Origin: Thermodesulfobacterium sp.
Lineage (GTDB): Bacteria > Desulfobacterota > Thermodesulfobacteria > Thermodesulfobacteriales > Thermodesulfobacteriaceae
DNA: 64,000 bases
Direction of reading: 5' to 3'
Assembly: GCA_017656385.1 (NCBI GenBank)
Contig: JACDNX010000003.1
Span: forward strand, 1 to 64,000
The notes beneath the pieces are model-generated. The model did no database searches. It was not told the origin of the DNA and saw nothing but the letters and a program-made list of their open reading frames with translations. This document shows, one piece after another, positions 44,065 to 53,764 of the stretch (the first letter of the stretch is position 1; each line of letters starts with the position of its first letter). A program made the translations under genes and the position numbers.

Positions 44065-45031
44065 TTTAATTGAAAAGGAACTAAAGGGAAAGCCTAAAAT
44101 AATAATTAGTGTAAGAGATAAGTTTCTAAAAGTATATTTAGAGGAATTTTTCAGAAATACTGAATTAGTAGTAGGGTTTGTTAATGACTCTAATAAAATA
44201 ATTGACATTATTTCTCATGATCCCCTTTACCAAATAATAATTCTTTCCGTTTCTGAGAAAGATAGACATTTACCACTTTTAATAGAAAAGCTTAAAGAAA
44301 ATAACCCTAATATTAAAGTATTTATTATTTTGGATTATTTTAAGGAGGAAGATCTTGGCAGATACTTTGAAATGGGGGTAGATGAGATAATACTAACTCC
44401 TTTTACATTAAATGAATTTAAAGCCAGAATTGCCAAATTATTAAAAGAGCATTATTTAGATATAAAACTTCAGAAATTTATAATAGAGGATCCACTTACT
44501 AATGTTTACAACAGAAGATATTTTGAAGAAATAATAAGAGAAGAAGTTTATAAATCTTTAAGGCAGAAATATCCTTTGAGTTTAATGATGATAGATCTTG
44601 ATAAATTCAAATGGTATAACGATAACTTTGGGCATCAGGAAGGAGATAAACTCCTACAAAGTTTTGGTAAAATTTTGTGGGAAAATGTAAGAGAAAGAAT
44701 AGATAAAGTTTGTAGATACGGAGGAGATGAATTTGTAGTTATTTTGCCTCATACATCTTGGAAAAATGCAGCCCTCATAGCAGAAAGAATTTGTAAAGCT
44801 TGGGAAGAAAAAGAATTTAATTCTGTCACCCTATCTATAGGGATAGCTCAATTAATTGAAAGGGAAGACTTAGAAAAATCAATTACAGATCTTATAAATA
44901 GAGCAGACAAAGCAATGTATGAAGCTAAAAAAGACAAGGTAAACAACTGGAAAGTTGATGAAGAAAGTGTTAAACAGCTTTCAAGCGAAGAACTTCAAAG
45001 TGAGGAGAGACCTTCTCAATCTTTACTATAA
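44042..45031 (+). CDS. Pseudo-receiver GGDEF diguanylate cyclase
   Basis: The N-terminal part (about 15-140) looks like a response-regulator receiver, but the phospho-acceptor aspartate is replaced (ILSVSEKD). The C-terminal GGDEF domain (about 150-310) has [12 protein letters not shown] and an intact active site GGDEF near 227-231. The inhibition motif RxxD is not conserved (ERID). Two GGAG elements lie just before the ATG. The 3' end overlaps the RNB gene on the other strand by 62 bp. Confidence 0.9.
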   Translation: MCYITWLNLIEKELKGKPKIIISVRDKFLKVYLEEFFRNTELVVGFVNDSNKIIDIISHDPLYQIIILSVSEKDRHLPLLIEKLKENNPNIKVFIILDYFKEEDLGRYFEMGVDEIILTPFTLNEFKARIAKLLKEHYLDIKLQKFIIEDPLTNVYNRRYFEEIIREEVYKSLRQKYPLSLMMIDLDKFKWYNDNFGHQEGDKLLQSFGKILWENVRERIDKVCRYGGDEFVVILPHTSWKNAALIAERICKAWEEKEFNSVTLSIGIAQLIEREDLEKSITDLINRADKAMYEAKKDKVNNWKVDEESVKQLSSEELQSEERPSQSLL

Positions 45032-46955
45032 TTTCTTCTCCTGGTCTTAAATCACCTCCTTCCCCCATGATCTCTCCAGTTATGTTATAGTCAATCAGAT
45101 ATACTTTTGTTTTTCTATTTTGAACATCTGTTATTAAGCCTTTTAAGGGTTTATTCTGCATGTAAGTTTGAAGATATTTTAATAGAAAATATTTCGTTCT
45201 TTTACTTTGAATTTGCGATGCCCTCTGTAAGTTTTCATTCAGCTCAGAAAGTATTCCGGTAATTGTTTTTTCTGATAAAGTAGGTGTTCCTAACAAGAAA
45301 GCTTTCAGCTGATACTGCATCAACAGATCCAGAAATCTTCTAATAGGAGAGGTTAGAGTGGTATAGTAATTTAGCCCAAGTCCTGAATGATAAGCTGGTT
45401 GAGTAGAAAGTTCTGATCTTACCATGTATTTTAATTGCAAAAGTTTTGAATAGAGACTTTTTTCTCTGTTTTCTATTATTTCTAAGGGTTTAGGTTGAGA
45501 ACGGTAGATAGCAGGAATTTGGTTTTTGTATAAAAACTCAGCGGATAAAGCATTTACAAGAATCATGGCTTCAGCAATAAGAAGCCTTGCAGGGGTCATT
45601 TCAATTTTCTTTATAATTATTTCTCCATTTGGTTTTACTCTAATGTGTATTTCAGGGAGAAAAACTGCAAAGACTTCTTTTTCTTCTCTTTTTTTCTTAA
45701 AATGCATAAAAATCTCATAGAGTTTTTGCCAAAAAGGTTCTTTTGCTAAAAGTTTATCTACTTTTTCATAGGTTAATCTTTCTTTAACTCTTATAAGAGA
45801 TAAGAGTGGTTCAAAGGAAAGCAAATTGTAAGATTTATCTATTTCTATTTTAAATGTTAAAGCTGGTTTGAGTTCATTTTTTTTAAGACTAAATTTTTCG
45901 TGTGAGAGAGGAAAAGGTAGCATGGGATAAATCGCATCAGGAAGATAAAGTGTGCAGGCTCTTTCGAGTGCTTTTTCCCAGAGGGAAAGACCTGGTTTTA
46001 AAAATCCTGCAACTTCTGCAATATGAACATAAATAATGTATTTATCTTCTTTTTCTTCAAAACTTAAAGCATCATCAAAATCCTGAGTTTCCTCTGCATC
46101 AACTGTAACAGTATAAAGATGAGTAAGATCAACTCTTTGGTCTTTAGAAATATCCATTTTAACTATTGATTTTGTTTCAGCTAATTCCTTTTCTGAAAAA
46201 CTGGCTGGGAAATGCGTTTTTATTATTTCCAGATTTTCATCTTCTTTAAAAACTCCAGCATTTACAAGAAGGTTAAAAACTTTATAGGAATTGACCATAT
46301 TTAATCTTTTTAAAACTTCATAAGCTAATTTGCCAGAAGGAGTCTGATTTTCCCATAAAACAAATTCTTTTAAAGCAGATAACCAAAATTCCTTTTGAGC
46401 TTCAGAAAAATGTTCAATATTTTTTGACTGTAAAGCTTTTACAAACTCTTCTCCTTCATTTATTTTTTTGAGCTTTTCAAATTCTTTTTTCCTCTGAAGT
46501 ATAACTTTTTCTACTTCATTTTTTGAGATTATTTGCAATACATTAGGCTCTTTCAATTTGAAATAGATTCTATCTTCTAACGCTTTTCTGATAAAACTTG
46601 CTATTTCGTTTTCTGTAGGAGGTTGTCCGAGTAGAAGCTCTACTATCTCCTTGGCTAAAATGGTTTCTACTTCTTCTACAAGAACTTCCCACACTTCTTC
46701 AGGATTAAAAGTATTTTTTAGTTTTTCTCTTACTTCATTTTTTTCTTTTATCATAGCTATAATTTGATTTAAGTCTTTCAAAGAAGCAGCTTTTTCTTCA
46801 TAATACACAAGAGAAGAATAATTTATTAGCTCTTCTTTCCCTGAAGGTAATATAAGATGAAGCCTTTTTTCTTTTGTGTTTTTTATATAAGCGGTGGTAA
46901 TTTTCCCTTTATAGAAAACTTCTGCAAATCTGTTTTTGAGGAATTCAAGATTCAT
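44970..46955 (-). CDS. RNB-domain exoribonuclease (RNase II/R-like)
   Basis: The RNB catalytic core (about 265-580) carries the metal-binding aspartates in DAEETQDFDDA and the C-terminal LTSPIRRFLDLLMQYQL helix. An S1-like domain closes the protein (about 605-660). The N terminus lacks clear cold-shock domains and is shorter than RNase R, closer to RNase II or cyanobacterial-type enzymes. The ATG at 46955 overlaps the hisA stop region by 11 bp; an in-frame TTG lies at 46961. Confidence 0.9.
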   Translation of the reverse strand: MNLEFLKNRFAEVFYKGKITTAYIKNTKEKRLHLILPSGKEELINYSSLVYYEEKAASLKDLNQIIAMIKEKNEVREKLKNTFNPEEVWEVLVEEVETILAKEIVELLLGQPPTENEIASFIRKALEDRIYFKLKEPNVLQIISKNEVEKVILQRKKEFEKLKKINEGEEFVKALQSKNIEHFSEAQKEFWLSALKEFVLWENQTPSGKLAYEVLKRLNMVNSYKVFNLLVNAGVFKEDENLEIIKTHFPASFSEKELAETKSIVKMDISKDQRVDLTHLYTVTVDAEETQDFDDALSFEEKEDKYIIYVHIAEVAGFLKPGLSLWEKALERACTLYLPDAIYPMLPFPLSHEKFSLKKNELKPALTFKIEIDKSYNLLSFEPLLSLIRVKERLTYEKVDKLLAKEPFWQKLYEIFMHFKKKREEKEVFAVFLPEIHIRVKPNGEIIIKKIEMTPARLLIAEAMILVNALSAEFLYKNQIPAIYRSQPKPLEIIENREKSLYSKLLQLKYMVRSELSTQPAYHSGLGLNYYTTLTSPIRRFLDLLMQYQLKAFLLGTPTLSEKTITGILSELNENLQRASQIQSKRTKYFLLKYLQTYMQNKPLKGLITDVQNRKTKVYLIDYNITGEIMGEGGDLRPGEEIIVKIEKVSPHFEVLRLKAV

Positions 46956-47673
46956 CAGCAATTTTGAGAGCGTCTTTAAGATTTAAGGAGCCTTCATAAA
47001 GGGCTCTACCCGTAATCGCTCCGAGAAGACCCTCTTTTTCTAAGAGTTTAAGCCTTTTTATATCTTCTATGTTAGAAACTCCACCTGCCATTATAATGGG
47101 ATGATTAGAAACTTTAAGAGCATTTTTTAGTCTTTCAAGTTCTATTCCCTGTTGTGTCCCATCTCTTTCTATAAGAGTAAGAATAATAGCAAAAAGTTTG
47201 AGGCTGTTTAATTGTTTTAAGAAATCTAAATAATTTATTTTGGAGACTTTAATCCACCCTGAAACTGCAACCTTTTCACCTCTCACATCTACACTCACTA
47301 TTATTTTGTGAGGATATTTTTCTGTAATTTCTTTTAACCAGTTTATGGATTCAATAGCTTTTGTTCCAAGAATTACCTGAGAAATTCCATTTTGTAGGTA
47401 AAATTTAAGAGTGTCTTCCTCTCTTATACCTCCTCCTACCTGAACAGGAATTTTTATACTTTTTGCTATATCAACTATCAGCTCTTTATGAACAGGTCTT
47501 CCTTCTTTTGCTCCATCAAGATCTATGATGTGAAGCCTTTTTGCCCCCTGCTTTTCAAAAAAAAGGGCATAGTGTTTAGGATTGTCCCCATATACCTTAG
47601 TTTGATCATATTTTCCCTGAAAAAGCCTTACAACTTTGTTATTTCTTAAATCTATAGCAGGAATAACAAGCAT
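46945..47673 (-). CDS. hisA: Phosphoribosylformimino-5-aminoimidazole carboxamide ribotide isomerase
   Basis: HisA catalyses an early Amadori step of histidine synthesis. The 242-residue TIM barrel has the catalytic Asp8 in IPAIDLRNNKVVRL and the second acid in SVDVRGEKVAVSGW near residue 127. The phosphate sites VQVGGGIR and IMAGGVS are present. No other his genes are adjacent. It lies 3 bp after a lipoprotein gene and overlaps the RNB gene. Confidence 0.95.
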   Translation of the reverse strand: MLVIPAIDLRNNKVVRLFQGKYDQTKVYGDNPKHYALFFEKQGAKRLHIIDLDGAKEGRPVHKELIVDIAKSIKIPVQVGGGIREEDTLKFYLQNGISQVILGTKAIESINWLKEITEKYPHKIIVSVDVRGEKVAVSGWIKVSKINYLDFLKQLNSLKLFAIILTLIERDGTQQGIELERLKNALKVSNHPIIMAGGVSNIEDIKRLKLLEKEGLLGAITGRALYEGSLNLKDALKIADES

Positions 47674-47676
47674 TTT

Positions 47677-48339
47677 TCATTTTACAGGAAAGGTTCTTAA
47701 TACTTTTATTAAACCTCTTTCAGCCAGTTCTTCAGCTGTAAGCCATTTAAGTTTACCGTATAGTTTAATATTGAAAACATTTTCACTTAATGGTTTTTGT
47801 GTTTCGTCAAATTCTTCCATCCATAAAATTTTTCCTGTTTTGCCATCATAAAGTGTTAGAACAAACGCTACACTTGCAGGTTCTACTACAGAAAAAGAAC
47901 TGCCTTTTCTTTCTCTGAATTTATAAATTCTACCATATAATATTCCTTGAGTGTTTGTCTTTTGGCTTAATTTTTTAATTATTTCTATTGGATTTTGTGT
48001 TTCCTCAAGTATTTGAGAAATGATGTTTTCAAACTCATTTTGAGAAAGAAACACAAAGTTATAATAGGAGGAATATTTATGTAACTCATTTTTCAACAGT
48101 TTATTCATAGTTTCTCTTGCATCAGGTTCTATATAACCTGAAATTATGTTTCTTGCAGGGCAATAAAAGAAACTTTGATTATTTTCAGAGCAGATTTCAA
48201 AAGGTAAAACAAGAATAGAGTTTATATTTTTGGCTACTCTATAAGGAAGATAGGTTTTTTCTTGTTTACTACAGCTATTTAGGTTTAAGAATAACCAAAA
48301 TATTAAACTAAGGTATAGCAAATTTTTCAAGCCTTTCAT
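47677..48339 (-). CDS. Predicted outer-envelope lipoprotein
   Basis: This 220-residue protein has a lipoprotein signal peptide with lipobox LNSC (Cys23). The mature part resembles a conserved lipoprotein group of sulfate- and metal-reducing bacteria, with an ILVLPFE strand, QGILYGRIYKFRERKGS and a closing DETQKPLSEN...WLTAEELAERGL motif. Function is unknown; an LpoB/CsgG-like alpha-beta fold is possible. It is upstream of hisA with 3 bp between them. Confidence 0.82.
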   Translation of the reverse strand: MKGLKNLLYLSLIFWLFLNLNSCSKQEKTYLPYRVAKNINSILVLPFEICSENNQSFFYCPARNIISGYIEPDARETMNKLLKNELHKYSSYYNFVFLSQNEFENIISQILEETQNPIEIIKKLSQKTNTQGILYGRIYKFRERKGSSFSVVEPASVAFVLTLYDGKTGKILWMEEFDETQKPLSENVFNIKLYGKLKWLTAEELAERGLIKVLRTFPVK

Positions 48340-48556
48340 TTGTTTTTTTCCGTTTTTTTTAAATTTGAAATAAATTAGATTATTATTATATCATTTAATC
48401 TCAAAATGTGTAATTTAAAAATCTCTTTTACATTTGCATGGATAGTTAATTTTATTTAAATTTGTTTGAAAATTGAAATTTTAAGAAAAATTTTTAAAAT
48501 AATTTTTTAGAAATTTTTAAAAATTTTAAAAAATTTTGTGGATAAAGGATTAGATT

Positions 48557-50656
48557 ATGCTTGATTTTATTTTCAAGCCTTCATCTATAGCAGTAATTGG
48601 GGCTTCAGAGGATGAAAGAAAGATAGGACATGTAGTATTCAGAAATCTTGTTGAGCAGGGCTTCAAAGGAAAGGTTTATCCTGTAAACCCTAAAAGAAGA
48701 GAGATTCTCGGAATAAAGTGCTATCCTTCTGTAAAAGATATCCCTGACAGAGTGGATTTAGCTATTATAGTAATTCCTGCAAGAGGGGTTCCTTCGGTAG
48801 TAAAAGATTGTGCTGAGCACGGAGTTAAAGGATTGGTTGTTATAACTGCAGGATTTAGAGAGATAGGAGAAGAAGGGGTAAAACTTGAAAAGGAGATTGT
48901 AAAACTGGTTAGATCTGCAAATATCAAAATGGTTGGGCCTAATTGTTTGGGAGTGATTAATACACTTAACAGAATGAATGCAACTTTTGCTTTTGATTTA
49001 CCACCTTCTGGAAGAGTTGCTTTTTTTTCTCAATCAGGTGCATTGGGAGTAGCTCTTATTGATTGGGCTATAGAAAATGATTTTGGTTTTGGTAAATTTG
49101 TGAGTCTCGGTAACAAAGCAGATCTTAATGAAACTGATTTTTTGGAATATTTTGGAGAAGATCCCGAAACCGATATTATTCTTGGTTACATTGAAGATAT
49201 AAAAGATGGAAAAAGATTTTTAGAAGTTGCTAAGAGGGTTTCTAAGGTTAAACCTGTAATAATTATTAAAGCAGGGGCAACAGAAGCGGGAGCAAGGGCA
49301 GCATCATCTCATACCGGTGCTCTTGCTGGATTTGATAGAGCCTTCTCCGAAGCCTTTAAAAAGGCAGGAATAATAAGAGTGAACACTATTCAAGAACTTT
49401 TTGAAACAGCTGAGATATTTAAGGTGAAAAAGTTACCCAGAGGAAACAATCTTCTTGTAATAACTAATGCAGGAGGACCAGGAATTATTGCTGCAGATAC
49501 AGCTGATAAATTTGGAATCAGATTAAATCCTATGAGCCAAGAGTCCATTGAAGCAATAATAGATAAACTTCCTTCTAACGCCTCTCTTTACAATCCTGTA
49601 GATGTTATAGGAGATGCTACCTCAGAAAGGTATAAAATAGTTTTAGAACAAGCTATAAAGGATTCTGTAGTTGATGGAATATGTGTAATCCTTACTCCTC
49701 AGGCTATCACAGATGTAGAAAATGTAGCAAAAGAAATTGTTAACATAAACAAAATTTCAGAGAAACCCGTATTTGCCTGTTTTATAGGTGGAAAAAAAGT
49801 TAAAGAAGCAGTCAAATTCCTAAAATCTCACCAAGTTCCCTGTTATTCGGATCCTTCTACTGCTATTTCTTCTTACAGGAAGCTCATTGATTTTAGTATA
49901 AGCAAGAAGAAAAAAGAGCCAGAATTTCCCAAAATTGAAATACCAGCCGAGAATAAAGAAAAGGTAAAGTTGATTTTGGAAGTTCTGGAAAATGCAGGAG
50001 TAACTTCGGTAGGAGACGAAAATGCTACAGAGATACTGACTCTTTACGGTTTTGAGTTTCCTAAGAAGGCTCTGGCAAAAACTCCAGAAGAAGCTGTAAA
50101 AATAGCAGAAAGAATAGGATACCCTGTTGTTCTAAAAGTATCCTCCCCAAATATTTTGCATAAAACAGATGTGGGAGGTGTTAAACTTAATCTTAAAAAT
50201 GCAGAAGAGGTTTATAATGGTTTTATAGATATAACTATAAATGTTAAAAGATTTATGCCAAATGCTTATATAAAGGGGGTTATGGTTTATGAAATGATTA
50301 CAGGTGGTAAAGAAGTTATTTTAGGAGTTTCATATGATACAACTTTTGGACACATGGTTGCCTTTGGACTTGGTGGAATTTATGTAGAAGTTTTAAAAGA
50401 TGTGGCTTTTAGAATAATTCCTGTAAGTAAAGAAGAAGCTTATGAGATGATAGAAGAAATAAAAGGTAGTAAAATATTGGAAGGAGTAAGAGGAGAACCT
50501 CCTTATGATAAAAACAACATTGTGGATAAAATTTTAAGACTTTCCCAGCTGGTTATAGATTTTCCTGTGATAAAAGAGATAGATATTAATCCCTATGTGG
50601 TAAAGCATCAGGGAGGAATTGCACTTGATGCAAGGATGATAATAGGAAGAATATAA
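48557..50656 (+). CDS. ADP-forming acetate/acyl-CoA synthetase (fused alpha-beta)
   Basis: This 699-residue protein joins the CoA-binding and ligase domains (about 1-460) to an ATP-grasp beta domain (about 475-699). The active-site His lies in SSHTGALAGFDRAF near residue 252, and the ATP-grasp starts with NATEILTLYGF...YPVVLKVSS. It interconverts acyl-CoA + ADP + Pi with acid + CoA + ATP, usually to conserve energy. The DRTGG-domain gene follows after 15 bp with AGGAGG. Confidence 0.93.
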   Translation: MLDFIFKPSSIAVIGASEDERKIGHVVFRNLVEQGFKGKVYPVNPKRREILGIKCYPSVKDIPDRVDLAIIVIPARGVPSVVKDCAEHGVKGLVVITAGFREIGEEGVKLEKEIVKLVRSANIKMVGPNCLGVINTLNRMNATFAFDLPPSGRVAFFSQSGALGVALIDWAIENDFGFGKFVSLGNKADLNETDFLEYFGEDPETDIILGYIEDIKDGKRFLEVAKRVSKVKPVIIIKAGATEAGARAASSHTGALAGFDRAFSEAFKKAGIIRVNTIQELFETAEIFKVKKLPRGNNLLVITNAGGPGIIAADTADKFGIRLNPMSQESIEAIIDKLPSNASLYNPVDVIGDATSERYKIVLEQAIKDSVVDGICVILTPQAITDVENVAKEIVNINKISEKPVFACFIGGKKVKEAVKFLKSHQVPCYSDPSTAISSYRKLIDFSISKKKKEPEFPKIEIPAENKEKVKLILEVLENAGVTSVGDENATEILTLYGFEFPKKALAKTPEEAVKIAERIGYPVVLKVSSPNILHKTDVGGVKLNLKNAEEVYNGFIDITINVKRFMPNAYIKGVMVYEMITGGKEVILGVSYDTTFGHMVAFGLGGIYVEVLKDVAFRIIPVSKEEAYEMIEEIKGSKILEGVRGEPPYDKNNIVDKILRLSQLVIDFPVIKEIDINPYVVKHQGGIALDARMIIGRI

Positions 50657-50671
50657 AATTAGGAGGAAAAA

Positions 50672-51730
50672 ATGGTACCAGTTTTTTTGGTTTCAAATAA
50701 ACCATTTACAGGTAAAAACTTAATAGCCCTTGGTTTGGCTTTGAATCTGAAGGAAAAAGGTTACAAGGTTTCTTATATGAAAGTGATAGGGAAGTTTCCT
50801 TATAAAAAGGACAATCAGATTATAGATGAAGAGGCTTATTTTATTCATTCTATGTTAGAGTCTCAAGATCCTGTAGAATATTCTTCTCCCTTTGTTTTTA
50901 CATATCAGGTGCAGTATAAACTTTTTGAAGGAGAAGAGCTAAGGATAAATGAAAAGATTTTTGAAATAATTAACAATCAGAAAGATAAAGATATTTTGTT
51001 TATAATTGGAGGAGATACCTATTTTGAAGGATATAGTCTTGGTATTGATTCTTTAAGGATTATAAAAACTTTAAATGCCAAAACCCTTGCAATTCAAACT
51101 TGGGAAGGAGAAACCTCAATTGATGACATTTTGGGGATAAAAGAGCTGATAAAGGACAATTTTATGGGCGCGGTGTTAAATAAAGTGCCTCCTGAGCAGT
51201 ATTTGTATGTAAAAGAAACCGTTGTTCCTTATCTTACAGACAAAGGAGTAAAAATTTTTGGAGTATTAAAAAAAGACAAGTTTTTGGAGTCAATTACTAT
51301 AAGAAGGTTGTTAGAGATTGTAAATGGCGGAATTGCATGTGGAGAAGATAAACTTGATGAATTTGTAGAAAATTACTTGATAGGTGCTATGGATCCTGGA
51401 CAAGCTCTTTCTTATTTTTTAAGAGTGCCCAATAAAGCTGTTATTACAGGAATTTATAGAACGGATATTCAAATTTTAGCTATGGAGACATCAACCAAAT
51501 GTCTCATTTTAACTGGAGGACTTCATGCAGATGAAAATATAGTAAACATAGCTAAAAGTAAAGGAATACCTATTATTGTTACTTCCTTGGATACTTTTTC
51601 TGCAGTTGATAGAATCCAAGATATAATGGGGAAAGCTATACTTAAGGAAAAAGACAAAGCCTTTAGATCTAAGGAAATTATAGCTAAGGAATTTGATTTA
51701 GAGAGTTTTTTGAAAGAACTTAATATTTAA
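50672..51730 (+). CDS. BioD-like P-loop/DRTGG domain protein
   Basis: Residues 1-200 form a BioD/cobyrinate-synthase-like domain with a modified P-loop (VSNKPFTGKNLIALGLAL), and residues 210-325 form a DRTGG domain (ITGIYRTDIQILAM...CLILTGG). The combination is that of phosphotransacetylase N-terminal regions and of proteins that accompany ADP-forming acetyl-CoA synthetases. A regulatory role in acyl-CoA metabolism is inferred. Confidence 0.85.
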   Translation: MVPVFLVSNKPFTGKNLIALGLALNLKEKGYKVSYMKVIGKFPYKKDNQIIDEEAYFIHSMLESQDPVEYSSPFVFTYQVQYKLFEGEELRINEKIFEIINNQKDKDILFIIGGDTYFEGYSLGIDSLRIIKTLNAKTLAIQTWEGETSIDDILGIKELIKDNFMGAVLNKVPPEQYLYVKETVVPYLTDKGVKIFGVLKKDKFLESITIRRLLEIVNGGIACGEDKLDEFVENYLIGAMDPGQALSYFLRVPNKAVITGIYRTDIQILAMETSTKCLILTGGLHADENIVNIAKSKGIPIIVTSLDTFSAVDRIQDIMGKAILKEKDKAFRSKEIIAKEFDLESFLKELNI

Positions 51731-51747
51731 ATTTTTTAGGTTTAGAA

Positions 51748-53061
51748 ATGGTAAAAATCCTTTTTGCAAAATGGATTTTAGTTTCTCCTGAAAAAGTTCC
51801 ATTAAAAAATGGATGTATTGTTATAGAAAATGACAAAATAATTGATTTGGGTCTAAAAGAGGAAATAATTCTCAAATATCAAAATGCTGAATTAATTGAT
51901 CTTGGAAATAAAATCATTTTTCCTGGATTAGTTAATGCTCATACCCATGCTCCCATGAGCATTTTTAGAGGGATAGCAGAAGACTTACCTCTTATGGTGT
52001 GGCTTAGAGAATATATCTTTCCCATTGAGGCAAAACTTAAAGAAGATTGGGTTTATTGGGGAACTAAGCTTTCTCTTATTGAGATGATAAAATCAGGTAT
52101 AACAGTTTTTTGTGATATGTATCTTTTTGAAAAAGAGGTTATAAAAGCAGTAGAAGAATCTGGTTTAAAAGCATTATTGGGAGAAGGTCTTTTTGATTTC
52201 CCTTCTCCTTCCTATGGTCCCTTAGAGAAAGGTTTTGAACTTACAGAGGAACTTCTTAAAAATTTTGAGAAACATTCTCATATTAAAATTGCTGTTTCTC
52301 CTCATACTTTATATACTTGTTCTCCTGAGACAGTTAAAAAGTGTATTGATCTTTCTGAAAAATTTAATGCTAAGTTACATATTCATTTGTGTGAGAACGA
52401 AGAAGAAATTAAAGAAGTTAAAAAGAAATATGGGAAAAGACCTATGGAAATACTTAAAGAGTTGGGAGGAATAAATGAGAATTTAATAGCTGTGCATTGT
52501 GTGAAGCTTAATCTTGAGGAAATAGAACTTATGGCAAAGCATTCCGCAGGTATTGTTCACTGTCCTGAAAGTAATCTTAAGCTTGGCTCAGGTATAGCTC
52601 CTCTTACTGAAATGTTAAAAGCAGGTGTTAAGTTAGGATTGGGGACAGATGGTCCTGCAAGTAATAATGATTTTGATATGTTTTCTGAGATGAGAACAGC
52701 CTGTTTGATTCAGAAAGGGTTGAAGGAAGATCCTACAGTTATTAAGGCAAACGATGTGCTAAATATGTCAACTTGCTGGGGAGCCGAAATTTTAGGATTT
52801 TCTGATACAGGAAAGCTTTTACCTGGCTACAAAGCAGATCTTGCTGTGCTGGATTTGTCTCATTATTCAATGCAGCCTGATTACAATCCTATAGCACTTT
52901 TAGTTTATAGCGCTAAAAGTGGTTTAGTTTCTGATCTTATGGTAAATGGTCAATGGATAATGAGAAATTATGAGATAACTTCTATAAAGGAAGAAGAAGT
53001 TATAGAAAAAGTAAAAAATATTAAAGAAGAGATTCTTTCTTTTCTTTCTAAAAATAACTAA
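51748..53061 (+). CDS. mtaD: 5-methylthioadenosine/S-adenosylhomocysteine deaminase
   Basis: This 437-residue amidohydrolase has the metal motif NAHTHAPMSIFRG near residues 62-74, HIHLCENEEEI near 212, HCPESNLKLGSG near 271 and LGTDGPASNNDFDMFSEMR near 298. These are the MtaD/SsnA-like features; the enzyme deaminates MTA, SAH or 5'-deoxyadenosine. With metK and ahcY it suggests a SAM by-product recycling route, and with the radical SAM gene a use for 5'-deoxyadenosine. Confidence 0.9.
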   Translation: MVKILFAKWILVSPEKVPLKNGCIVIENDKIIDLGLKEEIILKYQNAELIDLGNKIIFPGLVNAHTHAPMSIFRGIAEDLPLMVWLREYIFPIEAKLKEDWVYWGTKLSLIEMIKSGITVFCDMYLFEKEVIKAVEESGLKALLGEGLFDFPSPSYGPLEKGFELTEELLKNFEKHSHIKIAVSPHTLYTCSPETVKKCIDLSEKFNAKLHIHLCENEEEIKEVKKKYGKRPMEILKELGGINENLIAVHCVKLNLEEIELMAKHSAGIVHCPESNLKLGSGIAPLTEMLKAGVKLGLGTDGPASNNDFDMFSEMRTACLIQKGLKEDPTVIKANDVLNMSTCWGAEILGFSDTGKLLPGYKADLAVLDLSHYSMQPDYNPIALLVYSAKSGLVSDLMVNGQWIMRNYEITSIKEEEVIEKVKNIKEEILSFLSKNN

Positions 53062-53075
53062 GTCAGTCTTTGAGA

Positions 53076-53106
53076 AAAAGTTTCACTTGGATAAAAGTTT
53101 TACTTG
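53076..53106 (+). repeat. Two 14-bp direct repeats upstream of the CBS gene
   Basis: AAAAGTTTCACTTG (53076-53089) and AAAAGTTTTACTTG (53093-53106) differ at one base and are 17 bp apart centre to centre. They lie in the leader region of the CBS-domain gene and could be tandem regulator sites. Confidence 0.45.
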
Positions 53107-53164
53107 AAGAAAAATTATTTTGAGGTAGTGTAAGGATATCAAATAACCTTAGGGAGGTGGGGTG

Positions 53165-53560
53165 ATGATAGAAATAGAAAAAATTAGAGTAAGAGATGTA
53201 ATGAGCTCTCCTGTTGTTACTATTGATGGAAATGCCACTGTAAAAGAGGCTGCAGAAATTATGATGAAAACCGGTTACAGAGGTTTAGTTGTTGAAAAGG
53301 TGGATGAAGAAGATGCATATGGAATAATAACTGTGAAGGACATAGTTTATAAAGTGATAGCAAAAGGTATGCCACTTGAAAAAGTTAAGGTGCTTGAAGT
53401 AATGACAAAACCCTGTATAGTTGTTCCAGATTATTATGATATAAAATATGCAGCAAGACTTATGGCTATGGCTAATATAGTTAGACTACCTGTTATATCT
53501 CCTGACAATAAAATTGTGGGAATGATTACTTTAAGAGACATAATTAAACCCTTTGTGTAA
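53165..53560 (+). CDS. CBS-domain pair protein (acetate block)
   Basis: This two-CBS-domain protein of 131 residues is a paralogue of the one at 42.3 kb; both share the YGI/VVTV(K/R)xII segment and the I/VGMITLRDI-type end. GGGAGGTGGGG lies just upstream; ATG 53165 is preferred over the GTG at 53162. Location directly before acs suggests adenylate-charge-dependent control of acetyl-CoA synthesis (inference). Confidence 0.9.
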   Translation: MIEIEKIRVRDVMSSPVVTIDGNATVKEAAEIMMKTGYRGLVVEKVDEEDAYGIITVKDIVYKVIAKGMPLEKVKVLEVMTKPCIVVPDYYDIKYAARLMAMANIVRLPVISPDNKIVGMITLRDIIKPFV

Positions 53561-53764
53561 TCTTTAAAAGGAAAGTTTAAAGTTAAATAAATTTTGAAAC
53601 TAACTTTTTAAATCTTTTGAAATATTTTTCTCCTTTTAAAACTAAAAACTGGGAGTATTTGTAATTTAAATTTTTAGAATGTGAAAATTTTCTTTAACCG
53701 TTTGACTAGACCAAAAGTTGTGTAATTTGGAACACATACATAATTAAAAAGGAGGTGAGAGAAG

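Noticed and set aside
48340-48556. Repeated AAATTTT-type hairpins before the acyl-CoA synthetase gene
   Set aside because: These are low-complexity AT repeats without a defined stem or conserved motif.
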